Source of the DNA: Roseobacter insulae
GTDB lineage: Bacteria > Pseudomonadota > Alphaproteobacteria > Rhodobacterales > Rhodobacteraceae
Assembly: GCF_019375555.1 (NCBI RefSeq)
Contig: NZ_JAHXDN010000001.1
Location: 1,155,501-1,219,500, forward strand
Length of the DNA stretch: 64,000 bases
Direction: 5' to 3'
A model generated the notes under the pieces. The model was not told the DNA's origin and did not search any database. It was given only the letters and a program-made list of their open reading frames with translations. The position numbers and the translations under genes were made by a program. Positions 45,652 to 55,312 of this stretch are shown here, piece after piece (position 1 is the first letter of the stretch; each line of letters opens with the position of its first letter).

Positions 45652-46055
45652 CACGGCGCCGGGGCTTTGCCGTGGCGCGCGACAACCCGGATTTCGACCA
45701 GCGCCCCGGCGCGGCGCAATCCGGCAACTTCCACCGCCGTCCAGGCCGGGTAGGGCGGGTGTACATATGCCCCGTGTACCGCGTTGAACGTATCGAAATG
45801 CGCCTGCAGGCCGACGTGATAGCTGGTCATCTCCACGACGGAACCCCAACCGGACCCGGCCGCTGCCAGCACCGCGCCGATCTTGTCAAAAGCCGCCCTG
45901 AACTGTGCCTGCGGGTCCGAAGGCATCTCTCCCCCGGGGCCGCTGCCAGTCATGCCGGTCACAAACACATGCTCCCCCGAAACAACCGCCGGCGAGATTT
46001 TCATGTCGCCGCCGGTCATCCCCGGCGGGCTGACGGCAAAGGGCGCCGCGGTCAT
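45651..46055 (-). CDS. RidA family protein (enamine/imine deaminase-like)
   Basis: This 134-residue trimer-forming family protein has [12 protein letters not shown] and a [22 protein letters not shown]-terminus. The family-typical Arg of active RidA proteins (in RxxV near residue 105) is replaced by a Thr-Ala-Val-Glu context here, so it may not be a true enamine deaminase. It overlaps ispH by 4 bp and belongs to the same operon. Confidence 0.8.
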   Translation of the reverse strand: MTAAPFAVSPPGMTGGDMKISPAVVSGEHVFVTGMTGSGPGGEMPSDPQAQFRAAFDKIGAVLAAAGSGWGSVVEMTSYHVGLQAHFDTFNAVHGAYVHPPYPAWTAVEVAGLRRAGALVEIRVVARHGKAPAP

Positions 46056-47002
46056 GCCGGCGTCCGCAAGACGCGCGGCACCTTGAACTCCACGTTTTCG
46101 ACCGCTGTTTCAACCAGTTCGCGCGTCACCGAATAGCGCTCCGAGAACGCCTCTATCACTTCGTTGATCAGAACCTCCGGCGCGGATGCGCCTGCGGTGA
46201 TGCCGATGCTGCGGATGCCCTCAAGGCTACGCCAGTCGATATCGCGCGCCCGCTGGACAAGTTGCGCGTAGGGGCAGCCCGCGCGCGCGCCGACCTCGAC
46301 CAGACGTTTGGAGTTCGACGAATTGGGCGCACCCACCACCAGCATCGCGTCGCATTTGGGCGCCATCGCCTTGACCGCTTCCTGCCGGTTGGTCGTGGCG
46401 TAGCAGATGTCTTCCTTATGCGGGCCGACAATGGCCGGAAACCGCGCCTGCAACGCCGCCACCACGTCGGCAGTGTCATCCACGCTCAAGGTTGTCTGGG
46501 TCACATAGGCAAGGCGCTGCGGATCACGCACCGCGACCGTGGCGACATCCTGCGGGGTTTCGACCAGCAGCACCTCGCCTTCGGGCAACTGCCCCATGGT
46601 GCCGACGGTTTCGGGGTGCCCGGCATGCCCGATCATGATCATCTGCAAACCATTGTCCGCGTGGCGCTGGGCCTCGATATGCACCTTGCTCACAAGCGGG
46701 CAGGTCGCATCCACGAACACCATCTCGCGGGCGGCGGCGGCGGCCGGGACGGCCTTGGGCACGCCATGGGCGGAAAAGATGACGGGCCGGTCATCGGGGC
46801 ATTCGGACAGTTCCTCGACGAACACCGCCCCCTTGTCGCGCAACCCATCAACCACAAATTTGTTGTGCACGATTTCGTGGCGCACGTAGACCGGCGCGCC
46901 CCATTTCTCCAGCGCCATCTCGACGATCTTGATCGCGCGGTCCACGCCCGCGCAGAAGCCCCGCGGGGCTGCGAGATACAATGTCAAGGGCGGTTTCGTC
47001 AT
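46052..47002 (-). CDS. ispH: 4-hydroxy-3-methylbut-2-enyl diphosphate reductase
   Basis: This 316-residue iron-sulfur enzyme is the last step of the MEP isoprenoid pathway. Conserved features are [13 protein letters not shown] (first cluster Cys), [12 protein letters not shown] (second), and NSSNSKRL with downstream residues for the diphosphate. It converts HMBPP to IPP and DMAPP. It heads an overlapping six-gene run with ridA, DUF3429, methyltransferase, rnhA and TRIC genes. Confidence 0.95.
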   Translation of the reverse strand: MTKPPLTLYLAAPRGFCAGVDRAIKIVEMALEKWGAPVYVRHEIVHNKFVVDGLRDKGAVFVEELSECPDDRPVIFSAHGVPKAVPAAAAAREMVFVDATCPLVSKVHIEAQRHADNGLQMIMIGHAGHPETVGTMGQLPEGEVLLVETPQDVATVAVRDPQRLAYVTQTTLSVDDTADVVAALQARFPAIVGPHKEDICYATTNRQEAVKAMAPKCDAMLVVGAPNSSNSKRLVEVGARAGCPYAQLVQRARDIDWRSLEGIRSIGITAGASAPEVLINEVIEAFSERYSVTRELVETAVENVEFKVPRVLRTPA

Positions 47003-47077
47003 GTCTTAGCTCCGGGTGTGTCACCAGAGGTAAGGGTTTGGCCCGGCAGCGTCCAGCGCGACGTGCTGCCGCGTGCC

Positions 47078-47632
47078 TCAACCGTTGGCGGCATCCGGGA
47101 ATTCGCGCGGTGGCCGGCCGATCACGTCCTTGAGCTCGTCCAGCTCGATGAAATTGTCGGCCTGACGCCGCAATTCGTCCGAAATCATCGGCGGCTGGCT
47201 GCGGATCGTCGATACTACCGACACGCGAACACCCTGCCGTTGCAAGCTCTCCACCAGCGGGCGAAAATCGCCGTCGCCGGAGAAAAGGACAATGTGATCG
47301 ACCCGGGGCGCGAGCTCCATCGCATCCACCGCCAGCTCGATGTCCATGTTTCCCTTGACCTTCCGCCGGCCCATGCTGTCGGTATATTCCTTCGCCGGTT
47401 TCGTCACCATGGTGAAGCCGTTGTAGTTCAGCCAATCAACCAGGGGGCGAATGGGGGAGTATTCGTCATTCTCCAGAAGGGCCGTGTAATAGAACGCACG
47501 CAAGAGCTTTCCCCGACGCATGAACTCCTGACGCAGCAGTTTGTAATCGATGTCAAAACCAAGAGATTTTGCAGCTGCGTAGAGATTCGATCCGTCGATG
47601 AACAGCGCGAGCCGTTCGTCCTTGTAAAACAT
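47078..47632 (-). CDS. NYN-domain (LabA/DUF88) nuclease-like protein
   Basis: This 184-residue PIN-like protein has LALFIDGSNLYAAAKSLGF, VDAMELAPRVDHIVLFSGDGDFRPLVE and conserved acidic residues of a metal-dependent RNase fold. A GGAAGG site supports ATG 47632. The upstream alternative begins with TTG. NYN proteins probably cleave RNA, and target and function are unknown. It is divergent from folK. Confidence 0.83.
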   Translation of the reverse strand: MFYKDERLALFIDGSNLYAAAKSLGFDIDYKLLRQEFMRRGKLLRAFYYTALLENDEYSPIRPLVDWLNYNGFTMVTKPAKEYTDSMGRRKVKGNMDIELAVDAMELAPRVDHIVLFSGDGDFRPLVESLQRQGVRVSVVSTIRSQPPMISDELRRQADNFIELDELKDVIGRPPREFPDAANG

Positions 47633-47727
47633 AGTTGGTCCTTCCGATGGGGCGGCGCTGGTGCTCAAAGTTTGAAATGTTTAAAGGAACAGAGAGCCGA
47701 CCCGCTGCAAAATAGGGAATTTTCCAA

Positions 47728-48336
47728 GTGTCGCAAGGGACTGACACAGACAAAACTGGCGAAAAGCTGCCACAAATCCGGTCAATTGCGTTGATTGCCC
47801 TTGGGTCAAACACCCCATCCGGCGCGGGTGACCCTACGGAAACTGTCGAAAAAGCTGTTGCTGCGATTGCACAATCGGTGGGGGTGATTCGCGGCGTCAG
47901 CAGGCTCTATGCGACACCGGCCTTTCCCGTGGGCAGCGGGCCCGATTTCGTGAATGCGGCACTTGCTGTCTCGACCGGCCTGTCGGCGCCGCGGGTGATC
48001 GAAATCCTGCACGGGATCGAGGCGCAGATGGGGCGTTTGCGCCACGAAAGATGGGCCCCGCGCACGCTTGACCTCGACCTGATCGCTCTCGGCGACAGGC
48101 TGTTGCCGGATGCGCAGACCCACGAAACATGGCGCAGTATGCCGCTCGCGCAGCAAATGACGCAGACACCGGACCGGTTGATCGTGCCGCACCCGCGGGT
48201 GCAGGAACGGGCATTCGTGCTGGTGCCGCTGACGGATGTTGCGCCGGACTGGGTGCACCCGGCCCTGAATCTGAGCGTTGCGCAGATGCTGGCAGCACTG
48301 CCCGATGACCTCAAGTCAGAGGTCGTGGCGCTGTAA
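47728..48336 (+). CDS. folK: 2-amino-4-hydroxy-6-hydroxymethyldihydropteridine pyrophosphokinase
   Basis: This 202-residue enzyme of folate synthesis transfers pyrophosphate from ATP to 6-hydroxymethyl-7,8-dihydropterin. Key features are ALIALGSNTPSG, GVSRLYATPAFPVGSGPDFVNAAL, the HPPK signature RWAPRTLDLDLIALGD and VPHPRVQERAFVLVPL. The start is GTG 47728. The N-terminal stretch before ALIALGSN is longer than in most HPPKs, so a later start is possible. Confidence 0.9.
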   Translation: MSQGTDTDKTGEKLPQIRSIALIALGSNTPSGAGDPTETVEKAVAAIAQSVGVIRGVSRLYATPAFPVGSGPDFVNAALAVSTGLSAPRVIEILHGIEAQMGRLRHERWAPRTLDLDLIALGDRLLPDAQTHETWRSMPLAQQMTQTPDRLIVPHPRVQERAFVLVPLTDVAPDWVHPALNLSVAQMLAALPDDLKSEVVAL

Positions 48337-48343
48337 TATGCGC

Positions 48344-48372
48344 TTGTAAATCCCGCCGATAGGGCCTAAATA
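48344..48372 (+). promoter_or_regulatory. Possible promoter of rpoZ
   Basis: TTGTAA and TAAATA are separated by 17 bp, with a match to the -35 and -10 boxes that is only partial. It lies 39 bp before the rpoZ start. I give it low weight. Confidence 0.25.
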
Positions 48373-48410
48373 CCGCACTTCTGACAAATCCCCGATTTAT
48401 GGAGTGTTCC

Positions 48411-48764
48411 ATGGCCCGCGTCACCGTTGAAGATTGCGTCGACAAAGTACCCAACCGTTTCGAGCTGGTGATGCTTGCGGCCCATCGTGCCCGTGAAATC
48501 TCTGCCGGGGCAGCGATCACCGTGAACCGCGACAACGACAAGAACCCCGTTGTGTCGCTGCGCGAGATCGCGGATGAGACGCAAAGCGCCGATGATCTGC
48601 GCGAGCGCCTGATCGAAAGCAATCAGAACCAGATCGAGGTGGACGAGCCGGAAGAGGACGCCATGGCGCTTCTGATGGGTGCCGAACAGGACAAGCCCGA
48701 AGAAGACAGCATGTCCGAAGAAATGCTTTTGCGGCAATTGATGGCGGCACAAGGGCAAAGCTGA
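48411..48764 (+). CDS. rpoZ: RNA polymerase omega subunit
   Basis: This 117-residue protein shows the omega core [30 protein letters not shown] at its N-terminus (quoted in part: [20 protein letters not shown]). The C-terminal half is acidic and longer than in enterobacteria, as usual in alphaproteobacteria. ATG 48411 has a GGAG site and is preferred to the in-frame 48399. It precedes the relA/spoT gene, a classic arrangement linking the ppGpp-binding omega subunit with alarmone synthesis. Confidence 0.93.
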   Translation: MARVTVEDCVDKVPNRFELVMLAAHRAREISAGAAITVNRDNDKNPVVSLREIADETQSADDLRERLIESNQNQIEVDEPEEDAMALLMGAEQDKPEEDSMSEEMLLRQLMAAQGQS

Positions 48765-48797
48765 CCCCGGCTTGACCCCGGCCCGAGGGGCTGATGA

Positions 48798-50954
48798 ATG
48801 ACCACGACTGACCAGATGGACATTACCGCCGACGATCTGGTCAGCCTCGTTACCAAATACAACCCTAAGACGAACGAGACGCTGATCCGTGCGGCCTATG
48901 ACTACGGCCGCGCGATGCATGAGGGTCAGAAACGTCACTCCGGCGAGCCCTATTTTTCCCATCCCGTTGCCGTTGCCGCCATTCTGACGGAGCAGCAACT
49001 GGATGATGCGACGATCATCACCGCGCTGCTGCATGACACGATCGAAGACACCAAGGCCTCCTACATGGAAGTTGCGGAGCTTTTCGGTGACGAGGTGGCG
49101 ATGCTGGTGGATGGCGTCACGAAGCTGACGAACCTTCAGCTGAACTCGACCGAGACCAAGCAGGCCGAGAATTTCCGCAAGCTCTTCATGGCGATGTCGA
49201 AGGATCTGCGGGTCATCCTGGTAAAGCTCAGCGACCGCCTGCACAACATGCGCACGATCAAGGCGATGCGCCCGGAAAAGCAGGCGCAGAAAGCGCGCGA
49301 GACGATGGATATCTTTGCGCCGCTCGCGGGCCGCATGGGGATGCAGTGGATGCGCGAGGAGCTGGAGGATCTGGCCTTTCGTGTCCTGAACCCCGAGGGC
49401 CGCGCCTCGATCATCCGGCGCTTCATCAACCTGCAACGCGAAACCGGCGATGTGATCCAGCGGATCACCGGGGACATGCGGCTGGAACTGGACAAGGCCG
49501 GTGTCGAGGCCGATGTCTTTGGCCGTGCCAAGAAACCCTATTCGATCTGGCGCAAGATGCAGGAGAAGGAACAGACCTTCTCGCGGCTCTCCGACATCTA
49601 CGGTTTCCGCATCCTCACCCGGTCGGAGGAGGACTGCTACCGCGCGCTGGGGGCGATTCACCAGCGCTGGCGCGCCGTGCCGGGGCGGTTCAAGGATTAC
49701 ATCAGCCAACCCAAATCGAACGGGTATCGCAGCATCCACACCACGGTGTCGGGCCGCGACGGCAAGCGCGTCGAGGTGCAGATCAGGACCTCGCAGATGC
49801 ACGATGTCGCCGAAACCGGGGTCGCCGCGCATTGGTCCTACCGCGACGGGGTGCGGTCGCAGAACCCCTTCGCCGTCGATCCCGCCAAATGGATCACCCA
49901 GCTTTCCGAACAGTTCGATGCGGAGGAAGACCACGAGGATTTCCTCGAAGCGGTCAAGCTGGAGATGTATTCCGACCAGGTCTTCTGCTTCACGCCGAAG
50001 GGCGAGGTGGTCAAGCTGCCGCGCGGCGCCACGCCGATCGATTTCGCCTTTGCCATCCATACCCGCATCGGCATCGCCTGCGTCGGCGCCAAGGTCGATC
50101 ACATGCGCGTGCCGCTCTGGACCCGGCTGAAGAACGGCCAGAACGTCGAGATCATCACCGCCGAAGGCCAGAGCCCGCAGGCCACCTGGCTCGACATCGC
50201 CACCACCGGCAAGGCACGCTCGGCGATCCGCCGCGCCCTGCGCGACCAGGACCGCGCGCGCTTCGTCAAGCTGGGGCGCGAACTGGCGCGTTCGGCCTTC
50301 GAACATGTGGGCCGCAAGGCCACCGACAAGGCGCTGGCCACCGCCGCACGTCACCTGCGCTTCGAGAACCGCGAGGATTTGCTCGCCCGCCTTGGCAGTG
50401 CCGAGATCACCGGGCGCGAGGTGCTGCAGGCGGTCTATCCCGATCTCACGCCGAAACCCGGCGAAAAAGTGGACGCCCATCGCGCGGTGATCGGTCTGGA
50501 CGCGGGCCAGTCGTTCGAGCGGGCCTTCTGCTGTCAGCCACTGCCCGGCGAACGCATCGTCGGCATCACCTTCCGCGGGCGCGGCGTTGTGGTGCATGCG
50601 ATCGATTGCGACCGGCTCAGCGCGTACGAGGACCAGCTGGACCGCTGGCTCGACCTGCGCTGGCACGAAGGCAGCCACCCGGCGGTCTACGGCGCGACGC
50701 TCGACGTCACGCTCAACAACGATTCCGGCACGCTGGGGCGCATCTGCACCTTGATCGGGGAAACAAGCGCCAATATTTCTGACTTACAATTTATCGACCG
50801 GAAACCTGACTTTTACCGTCTTCTGATCTATGTCGAACTGAGAGATGTTGCGCATCTGCATTCCCTGATGCTGACGCTCGAAGCTGAAAGCGACGTGGCG
50901 GAAATTTCACGCTACCGCAATATGTCACACGGGGGCGTCGAAACTCCCGCCTGA
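48798..50954 (+). CDS. Bifunctional (p)ppGpp synthetase/hydrolase (RelA/SpoT homologue)
   Basis: This 718-residue protein has an HD hydrolase domain intact (His55, His79-Asp80 in ALLHDTIEDT), a synthetase domain (RFKDYISQPKSNGYRSIHT), TGS (about 385-445) and ACT domain at the C-terminus. The synthetase carries RxKD (RFKD), the form typical of bifunctional enzymes, not the ExDD of RelA-only enzymes. Both activities are therefore likely. Cytoplasmic. It starts 33 bp after rpoZ. Confidence 0.93.
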   Translation: MTTTDQMDITADDLVSLVTKYNPKTNETLIRAAYDYGRAMHEGQKRHSGEPYFSHPVAVAAILTEQQLDDATIITALLHDTIEDTKASYMEVAELFGDEVAMLVDGVTKLTNLQLNSTETKQAENFRKLFMAMSKDLRVILVKLSDRLHNMRTIKAMRPEKQAQKARETMDIFAPLAGRMGMQWMREELEDLAFRVLNPEGRASIIRRFINLQRETGDVIQRITGDMRLELDKAGVEADVFGRAKKPYSIWRKMQEKEQTFSRLSDIYGFRILTRSEEDCYRALGAIHQRWRAVPGRFKDYISQPKSNGYRSIHTTVSGRDGKRVEVQIRTSQMHDVAETGVAAHWSYRDGVRSQNPFAVDPAKWITQLSEQFDAEEDHEDFLEAVKLEMYSDQVFCFTPKGEVVKLPRGATPIDFAFAIHTRIGIACVGAKVDHMRVPLWTRLKNGQNVEIITAEGQSPQATWLDIATTGKARSAIRRALRDQDRARFVKLGRELARSAFEHVGRKATDKALATAARHLRFENREDLLARLGSAEITGREVLQAVYPDLTPKPGEKVDAHRAVIGLDAGQSFERAFCCQPLPGERIVGITFRGRGVVVHAIDCDRLSAYEDQLDRWLDLRWHEGSHPAVYGATLDVTLNNDSGTLGRICTLIGETSANISDLQFIDRKPDFYRLLIYVELRDVAHLHSLMLTLEAESDVAEISRYRNMSHGGVETPA

Positions 50955-51041
50955 TGCCGCTACCCGGCCATTTAGAGGTCACAATTTCGGGGTGTTCTGC
51001 CGGCGCAGACATCTCACAAGAGTTAAAAGGAACTCCGCCCT

Positions 51042-51713
51042 TTGGTTTTCAAACGCCGCGATCCGAAAAGCTGGCCCCGTGCACTGGCAGAATTTCTCTG
51101 GCCGCGCGGCGGCTGGGCGCGTGCGTTTCATTACGTCAAGCACCGGATGCGCCGTCTGCCCGACAGCCCTGAACGGATCGCACGCGGGATCTGGGCGGGG
51201 GTGTTTGCCTCCTTCACGCCTTTCTACGGTCTGCATTTCTTTATCGCGGCCGGTCTTGCCACGGTCATGCGCGGCAATGTCATCGCCTCGCTGATGGGCA
51301 CGTTTTTTGGTAATCCGCTGACCTATGTCCCCATCGGGGTCGCGGCCCTGTCCACCGGCCACTGGCTGCTGGGCGACGATATGGATGAGCGTATCTCGCG
51401 CTCCTTCGGGGGCAAGTTCGTCGACGCCGGGGCGGACCTCAAAGACAACTTCATCGCCATCTTCACCAATGCCACCGCGGACTGGTCGCGCCTGTCGGTG
51501 TTTTACGACGAAATCTTCTTTCCCTACATGGTCGGGGGCATTCTGCCGGGCATTGTGTCCGCGACGATATGCTACTATCTGGCCGTGCCGGTCATCCGGG
51601 TTTATCAAAAACGCCGCAAAGGTATGATCAAGGCCAAATTCGACGCGCTCAAAGCCAAAGCTGCAGCAAAAGCAGATGCCAAGCGCAATGCGGAACATTC
51701 TACCGGGGACTAA
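51042..51713 (+). CDS. DUF2062 membrane protein
   Basis: This 223-residue protein has DUF2062 features: RGIWAGVFASFTPFYGLHFF and GTFFGNPLTYVPIG with three or four membrane helices, then a Lys/Ala-rich C-terminal tail. The start is TTG 51042, with an AAAGGAA site. No function is established; it recurs between relA and pdxJ in this group. It follows relA by 87 bp. Confidence 0.82.
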   Translation: MVFKRRDPKSWPRALAEFLWPRGGWARAFHYVKHRMRRLPDSPERIARGIWAGVFASFTPFYGLHFFIAAGLATVMRGNVIASLMGTFFGNPLTYVPIGVAALSTGHWLLGDDMDERISRSFGGKFVDAGADLKDNFIAIFTNATADWSRLSVFYDEIFFPYMVGGILPGIVSATICYYLAVPVIRVYQKRRKGMIKAKFDALKAKAAAKADAKRNAEHSTGD

Positions 51714-51728
51714 AATGGGAGGCTGTAA

Positions 51729-52481
51729 ATGGCCAATCACGGAAAGCTGCGCCTCGGCGTAAACATCGACCATGTGGCGACGGTGCGCAACGCGCGCGGC
51801 GGTGCGTACCCGGATCCGCTGCGCGCGGCACGGATCGCCGAGGAAGCGGGCGCAGACGGCATTACCGCGCATTTGCGCGAAGACCGGCGCCATATTTCAG
51901 ACGCCGACATTGAGGGGCTGATGGAGGTGTTGACTGTCCCGCTGAACTTCGAGATGGCGGCAACCGACGAGATGCAGAAAATTGCCCTGCGTCACAAACC
52001 CCATGCGGTCTGCATCGTGCCGGAAAAACGCGAGGAGCGCACGACCGAGGGAGGGCTGGAAGTTGCCCGCGAGGAAAACAAGCTGGCGCATTTCATCGCC
52101 CCGCTGCGGGATGCCGGGTGCCGGGTCTCCATTTTCATCGCCGCCGACAGGCGGCAGATCGAGGCGGCCCACAGAATAGGCGCGCAGGTCATCGAACTCC
52201 ATACCGGTGCGTATTGTGATGCCCATGCCGAAGACCGTCTGGAGGCGCGCGACGCAGAGCTCCGCGCCCTGCGGGATATGGCCACCTATGCGCATGAACT
52301 GGGGCTGGAGGTGCATGCCGGCCACGGGCTGACCTATGACACGGTGAAACCCGTCGCCGCCTTTCCCGAAGTGATGGAACTGAACATCGGGCATTTCCTG
52401 ATCGGCGAAAGCATTTTTCTTGGATTGGGTCCCGCAATCGTGGAAATGCGGCAACTTATGGACGAAGCACGCCGGTCATAA
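51729..52481 (+). CDS. pdxJ: Pyridoxine 5'-phosphate synthase
   Basis: This 250-residue TIM-barrel enzyme has [19 protein letters not shown], the EDRRHISD segment and [10 protein letters not shown] near the C-terminal phosphate site ([11 protein letters not shown]). It condenses 1-deoxyxylulose 5-phosphate with 3-amino-2-oxopropyl phosphate in vitamin B6 synthesis. An AGG-rich site precedes ATG 51729. Confidence 0.94.
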   Translation: MANHGKLRLGVNIDHVATVRNARGGAYPDPLRAARIAEEAGADGITAHLREDRRHISDADIEGLMEVLTVPLNFEMAATDEMQKIALRHKPHAVCIVPEKREERTTEGGLEVAREENKLAHFIAPLRDAGCRVSIFIAADRRQIEAAHRIGAQVIELHTGAYCDAHAEDRLEARDAELRALRDMATYAHELGLEVHAGHGLTYDTVKPVAAFPEVMELNIGHFLIGESIFLGLGPAIVEMRQLMDEARRS

Positions 52482-52592
52482 TCCGCCTATAAGTTGCAAA
52501 TTTTAAACATTGGATCGCCCGGAGGTTGCGAATTGCGCGAATTTACATATAATTGTCATCATTGTTACCAGTTCATTTTAGGGAGGGAGCAG

Positions 52593-53015
52593 ATGATATT
52601 CCGTCCGCTTCGGTTTTGTTTCAACTATGTTTTGATCACCATCGGCACCATTATTCTGACGATGATTATCCAGCAGTTCGTGGCCTTTGACCTCAGTTCG
52701 GTCGGCACATCCGTCATACCGCTTCTGGCGGCGGCGATCATTGAAGGGCAGTTCTTCGGACGCCATTGCGAGGGCCCCCCGGCCAAGCCTGTGATCTGGC
52801 GGGCGTCGCTGGAAATGACCGGCATGGTGATGATCCTCTCTGCGATCATCTTTGGCGCGCTGGTTGTGGTGACCCCCGAAATCCTCGGCATTTTCTCGGT
52901 GATCGACACCATGAAGGCAGCCGCGGTTCTGCTTCTGGCCGTTGGATTTTCCTGGGTGGTATTGCGCCTTGGCTACGGCATGGGTCTGCGCTCCGGCCTG
53001 CGGCACATGGCCTGA
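52593..53015 (+). CDS. Small four-TM membrane protein, possibly ABZJ_00895 family
   Basis: This 140-residue protein has four predicted helices (about 10-30, 38-55, 78-100, 112-132) and small charged loops. GGGAGGGAG before ATG 52593 is strong, so the longer frame from 52494 is rejected. The layout resembles the ABZJ_00895 family often found beside acpS in Rhodobacteraceae, but I assign it with low confidence. The upstream 110 bp is AT-rich and may hold its promoter. Confidence 0.7.
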   Translation: MIFRPLRFCFNYVLITIGTIILTMIIQQFVAFDLSSVGTSVIPLLAAAIIEGQFFGRHCEGPPAKPVIWRASLEMTGMVMILSAIIFGALVVVTPEILGIFSVIDTMKAAAVLLLAVGFSWVVLRLGYGMGLRSGLRHMA

Positions 53016-53145
53016 CGGCACCGCCGTTCCGCAGGGTTCCTTGCGGGCAGGTCGGGTACAGGCCCGGCCTGTTTTTCGGTGGTCTGCGCGGTTTCGGGCG
53101 AAAATGAGCCTACCGCACCTGGGAAAACCGCGCTAATCACGCCTC

Positions 53146-53550
53146 ATGATCATCGGTATTGGCACAGACCTTGCAAACATCGACCGGATACAAGGGACCC
53201 TGGACCGTTTCGGCGACCGGTTCCGCAACCGCGTCTTTACCGAGACCGAACAGCGCAAGGCTGAGCGGCGCAGGGATGTGGCGGGCACCTATGCCAAGAG
53301 ATGGGCGGCCAAGGAGGCTTGCTCCAAGGCCCTTGGCACCGGGCTGGCCATGGGCATCGCGTGGAAGGACATGTCGGTCACCAACCTGCGTTCGGGCCAG
53401 CCGATCATGCATGTCACCGGCTGGGCCAAGGACCGGCTCGACGCGCTCACACCGGCGGGCCACGAGGCGGTAATCCACGTGACACTGACCGATGACCACC
53501 CCTGGGCGCAGGCCTTCGTGGTGATCGAAGCGCTGCCGACAGCCTCTTAA
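53146..53550 (+). CDS. acpS: Holo-[acyl-carrier-protein] synthase
   Basis: This 134-residue enzyme transfers the 4'-phosphopantetheine arm of CoA to apo-ACP. The family metal-binding residues appear in [15 protein letters not shown] (Asp8) and [15 protein letters not shown] (Glu near 58). It precedes lepB, as in many alphaproteobacteria. Confidence 0.94.
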   Translation: MIIGIGTDLANIDRIQGTLDRFGDRFRNRVFTETEQRKAERRRDVAGTYAKRWAAKEACSKALGTGLAMGIAWKDMSVTNLRSGQPIMHVTGWAKDRLDALTPAGHEAVIHVTLTDDHPWAQAFVVIEALPTAS

Positions 53551-53608
53551 CCTTTCGGTCACGATCCGCCGCGCGCGTTGCGTTAACGGTGCCTTTGGCG
53601 CATTGGCG

Positions 53609-53652
53609 GTGCACAGGCTGTGCACGCGCTGTGCACGGGTTGTGCCCGGTCC
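53609..53652. repeat. Four 11-bp tandem units with GTGCAC palindromes
   Basis: Units GTGCACAGGCT, GTGCACGCGCT, GTGCACGGGTT and GTGCCCGGTCC follow without gaps. The first three start with the palindrome GTGCAC and the fourth differs by one base. The 11-bp phase puts the palindromes on one DNA face, in the 239-bp gap upstream of lepB. It could be an operator or replication slippage. Confidence 0.6.
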
Positions 53653-53789
53653 AAAACCCGCAAACGCAGGCCGTTAAGCGTGATTCGCCCGCCGCGCGCT
53701 CATCGGTACACCGAACGTTGCGCCCGCGCGCCTTGACAGCCCTGTTCCCCGCCCGCATTTAGGCGCAAACCAAATCACGGGAGCGCCCC

Positions 53790-54629
53790 ATGGCCGCCAC
53801 AGAGAAAAAGCAGCAGAACGCCTTTGTCGAGACGATCAAAACGATCGTCTACGCGCTGCTCATTGCCGGGGTTTTCCGCACCCTCTTCTTCCAGCCGTTC
53901 TGGATTCCCTCCGGCTCCATGAAGGAGACCCTGCTGGTTGGCGACTTCCTCTTCGTGAACAAGATGGCTTACGGCTATTCCTATGCCTCCTGCCCCAGCC
54001 TGATCCTGCCGAGGTTCGGCATTGATGTGGATGCCAAGGACATTTGCGGCGTCTTTGACGGTGACAACACCCGTCTGTTCGGTAACACGCCGGACCGCGG
54101 TGATGTGGTCGTCTTCCGGCACCCGGTGTCGGGCCGCGACTATATAAAACGGCTGATCGGGATGCCGGGTGACAGCATCCAGATGCGCGACAGCGTGGTC
54201 TACATCAACGGCGAGCCGGCCCCTCAGGAACCCGCCGGTGTCTTCGCCGAGATCATGCAGCCGCAGGGCCCCGAAGGCCGGCGCCCGCGCTGTTCCAACG
54301 GCCCGATCGGCGATGGTGGTACCTGCCACAAGGAACGCGCGATCGAGACACTGCCCGGCGGCACCAAACATGTCGTTCTGGATATCGGCTTGCAGGCATC
54401 CGATCGCACCGGCGTCTATCAAGTACCTGAAGGGCATTACTTTTTCATGGGCGACAATCGCGATAACTCGGCCGATAGCCGGTTGGCGCAACAGGTTCAG
54501 GGTGTCGGTTTCGTGCCTTTCGAAAACCTGATCGGCCGCGCGGACAGGATCATGTTTTCATCGGGCGGACGTTCCATGCTATTCTTCTGGACATGGCGCG
54601 GCGACCGTTTTTTCAAGGCCGTTGAGTGA
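53790..54629 (+). CDS. lepB: Signal peptidase I
   Basis: This 279-residue inner-membrane protease has an N-terminal helix (about 16-35), then the catalytic Ser43 in IPSGSMKET and Lys120 in [13 protein letters not shown]. The last box [11 protein letters not shown] is present. It has the alphaproteobacterial insertion with paired cysteines around 68-87. It removes signal peptides from secreted proteins. Its stop overlaps the rnc start. Confidence 0.94.
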   Translation: MAATEKKQQNAFVETIKTIVYALLIAGVFRTLFFQPFWIPSGSMKETLLVGDFLFVNKMAYGYSYASCPSLILPRFGIDVDAKDICGVFDGDNTRLFGNTPDRGDVVVFRHPVSGRDYIKRLIGMPGDSIQMRDSVVYINGEPAPQEPAGVFAEIMQPQGPEGRRPRCSNGPIGDGGTCHKERAIETLPGGTKHVVLDIGLQASDRTGVYQVPEGHYFFMGDNRDNSADSRLAQQVQGVGFVPFENLIGRADRIMFSSGGRSMLFFWTWRGDRFFKAVE

Positions 54630-55312
54630 AACTCTCTGCGGAGCTGAGATCCTTTCAGGATCGACTGGGGCACAGTTTTTCCAAGCCCGACCTGTTGGCA
54701 CAGGCGGTGACACATGCGTCGATGTCCAGTGCCAACCGGGATGACAATCAGCGCCTCGAATTTCTGGGGGATCGTGTCCTTGGCCTTGTGATGGCCGAAG
54801 CTCTTCTGGCCCTCGACACGGGCGCGACCGAGGGCCAGTTGGCGCCCCGTTTCAATGCTCTGGTGCGCAAGGAGACCTGTGCGGACGTGGCGCGCCAGAT
54901 CGATCTGGGCGCTGTGCTGCGCCTGGGACGGTCTGAAATGCTGTCTGGCGGGCGCCGCAAGCAGGCGCTGCTGGGCGATGGTATCGAAGCCGTCATCGCC
55001 GCCGTGTTTCTCGACGCCGGGTTTGATGCGGCGCGGAATCTGATCCTGCGGCTGTGGGGGCCCCGGGTTCACGAGGTCGAGGAAGACGCGCGGGATGCCA
55101 AGACAGCGCTGCAGGAGTGGGCGCAGGCCCGCGGCCTGAAACCACCATCCTACGTTGAAATCTCCCGCTCGGGGCCAGACCACGCACCTGTTTTCACCAT
55201 TGCGGCACAGCTCGAAAACGGCGAAAGCCAGGAAGCTACGGCCGGCTCGAAACGTCAGGCAGAGCAGGCAGCCGCCAGCACCCTTCTGGCCGAACTGGAG
55301 AAGTCCACATGA
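54626..55312 (+). CDS. rnc: Ribonuclease III
   Basis: This 228-residue dimeric enzyme has the catalytic signature [15 protein letters not shown] (Glu45, Asp49), [16 protein letters not shown] with the second acidic pair, and a dsRNA-binding domain at about 155-225. It processes rRNA and dsRNA. GTG 54626 overlaps the lepB stop. Its stop overlaps the start of era. Confidence 0.94.
   Translation: MKLSAELRSFQDRLGHSFSKPDLLAQAVTHASMSSANRDDNQRLEFLGDRVLGLVMAEALLALDTGATEGQLAPRFNALVRKETCADVARQIDLGAVLRLGRSEMLSGGRRKQALLGDGIEAVIAAVFLDAGFDAARNLILRLWGPRVHEVEEDARDAKTALQEWAQARGLKPPSYVEISRSGPDHAPVFTIAAQLENGESQEATAGSKRQAEQAAASTLLAELEKST

Noticed and set aside
46262-47794. 510-codon plus-strand frame across ispH and the NYN gene
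   Set aside because: It covers two clear genes on the other strand and reads His/Arg-rich, typical of antisense frames.
48366-50678. 770-codon open frame on the minus strand opposite relA/spoT
   Set aside because: It is a shadow of the GC-rich RelA/SpoT gene, whose domains and catalytic residues are clear. The antisense product has no recognisable family.
53609-53652. CRISPR-like array
   Set aside because: The units are 11 bp and adjacent, with no spacers and no cas genes.
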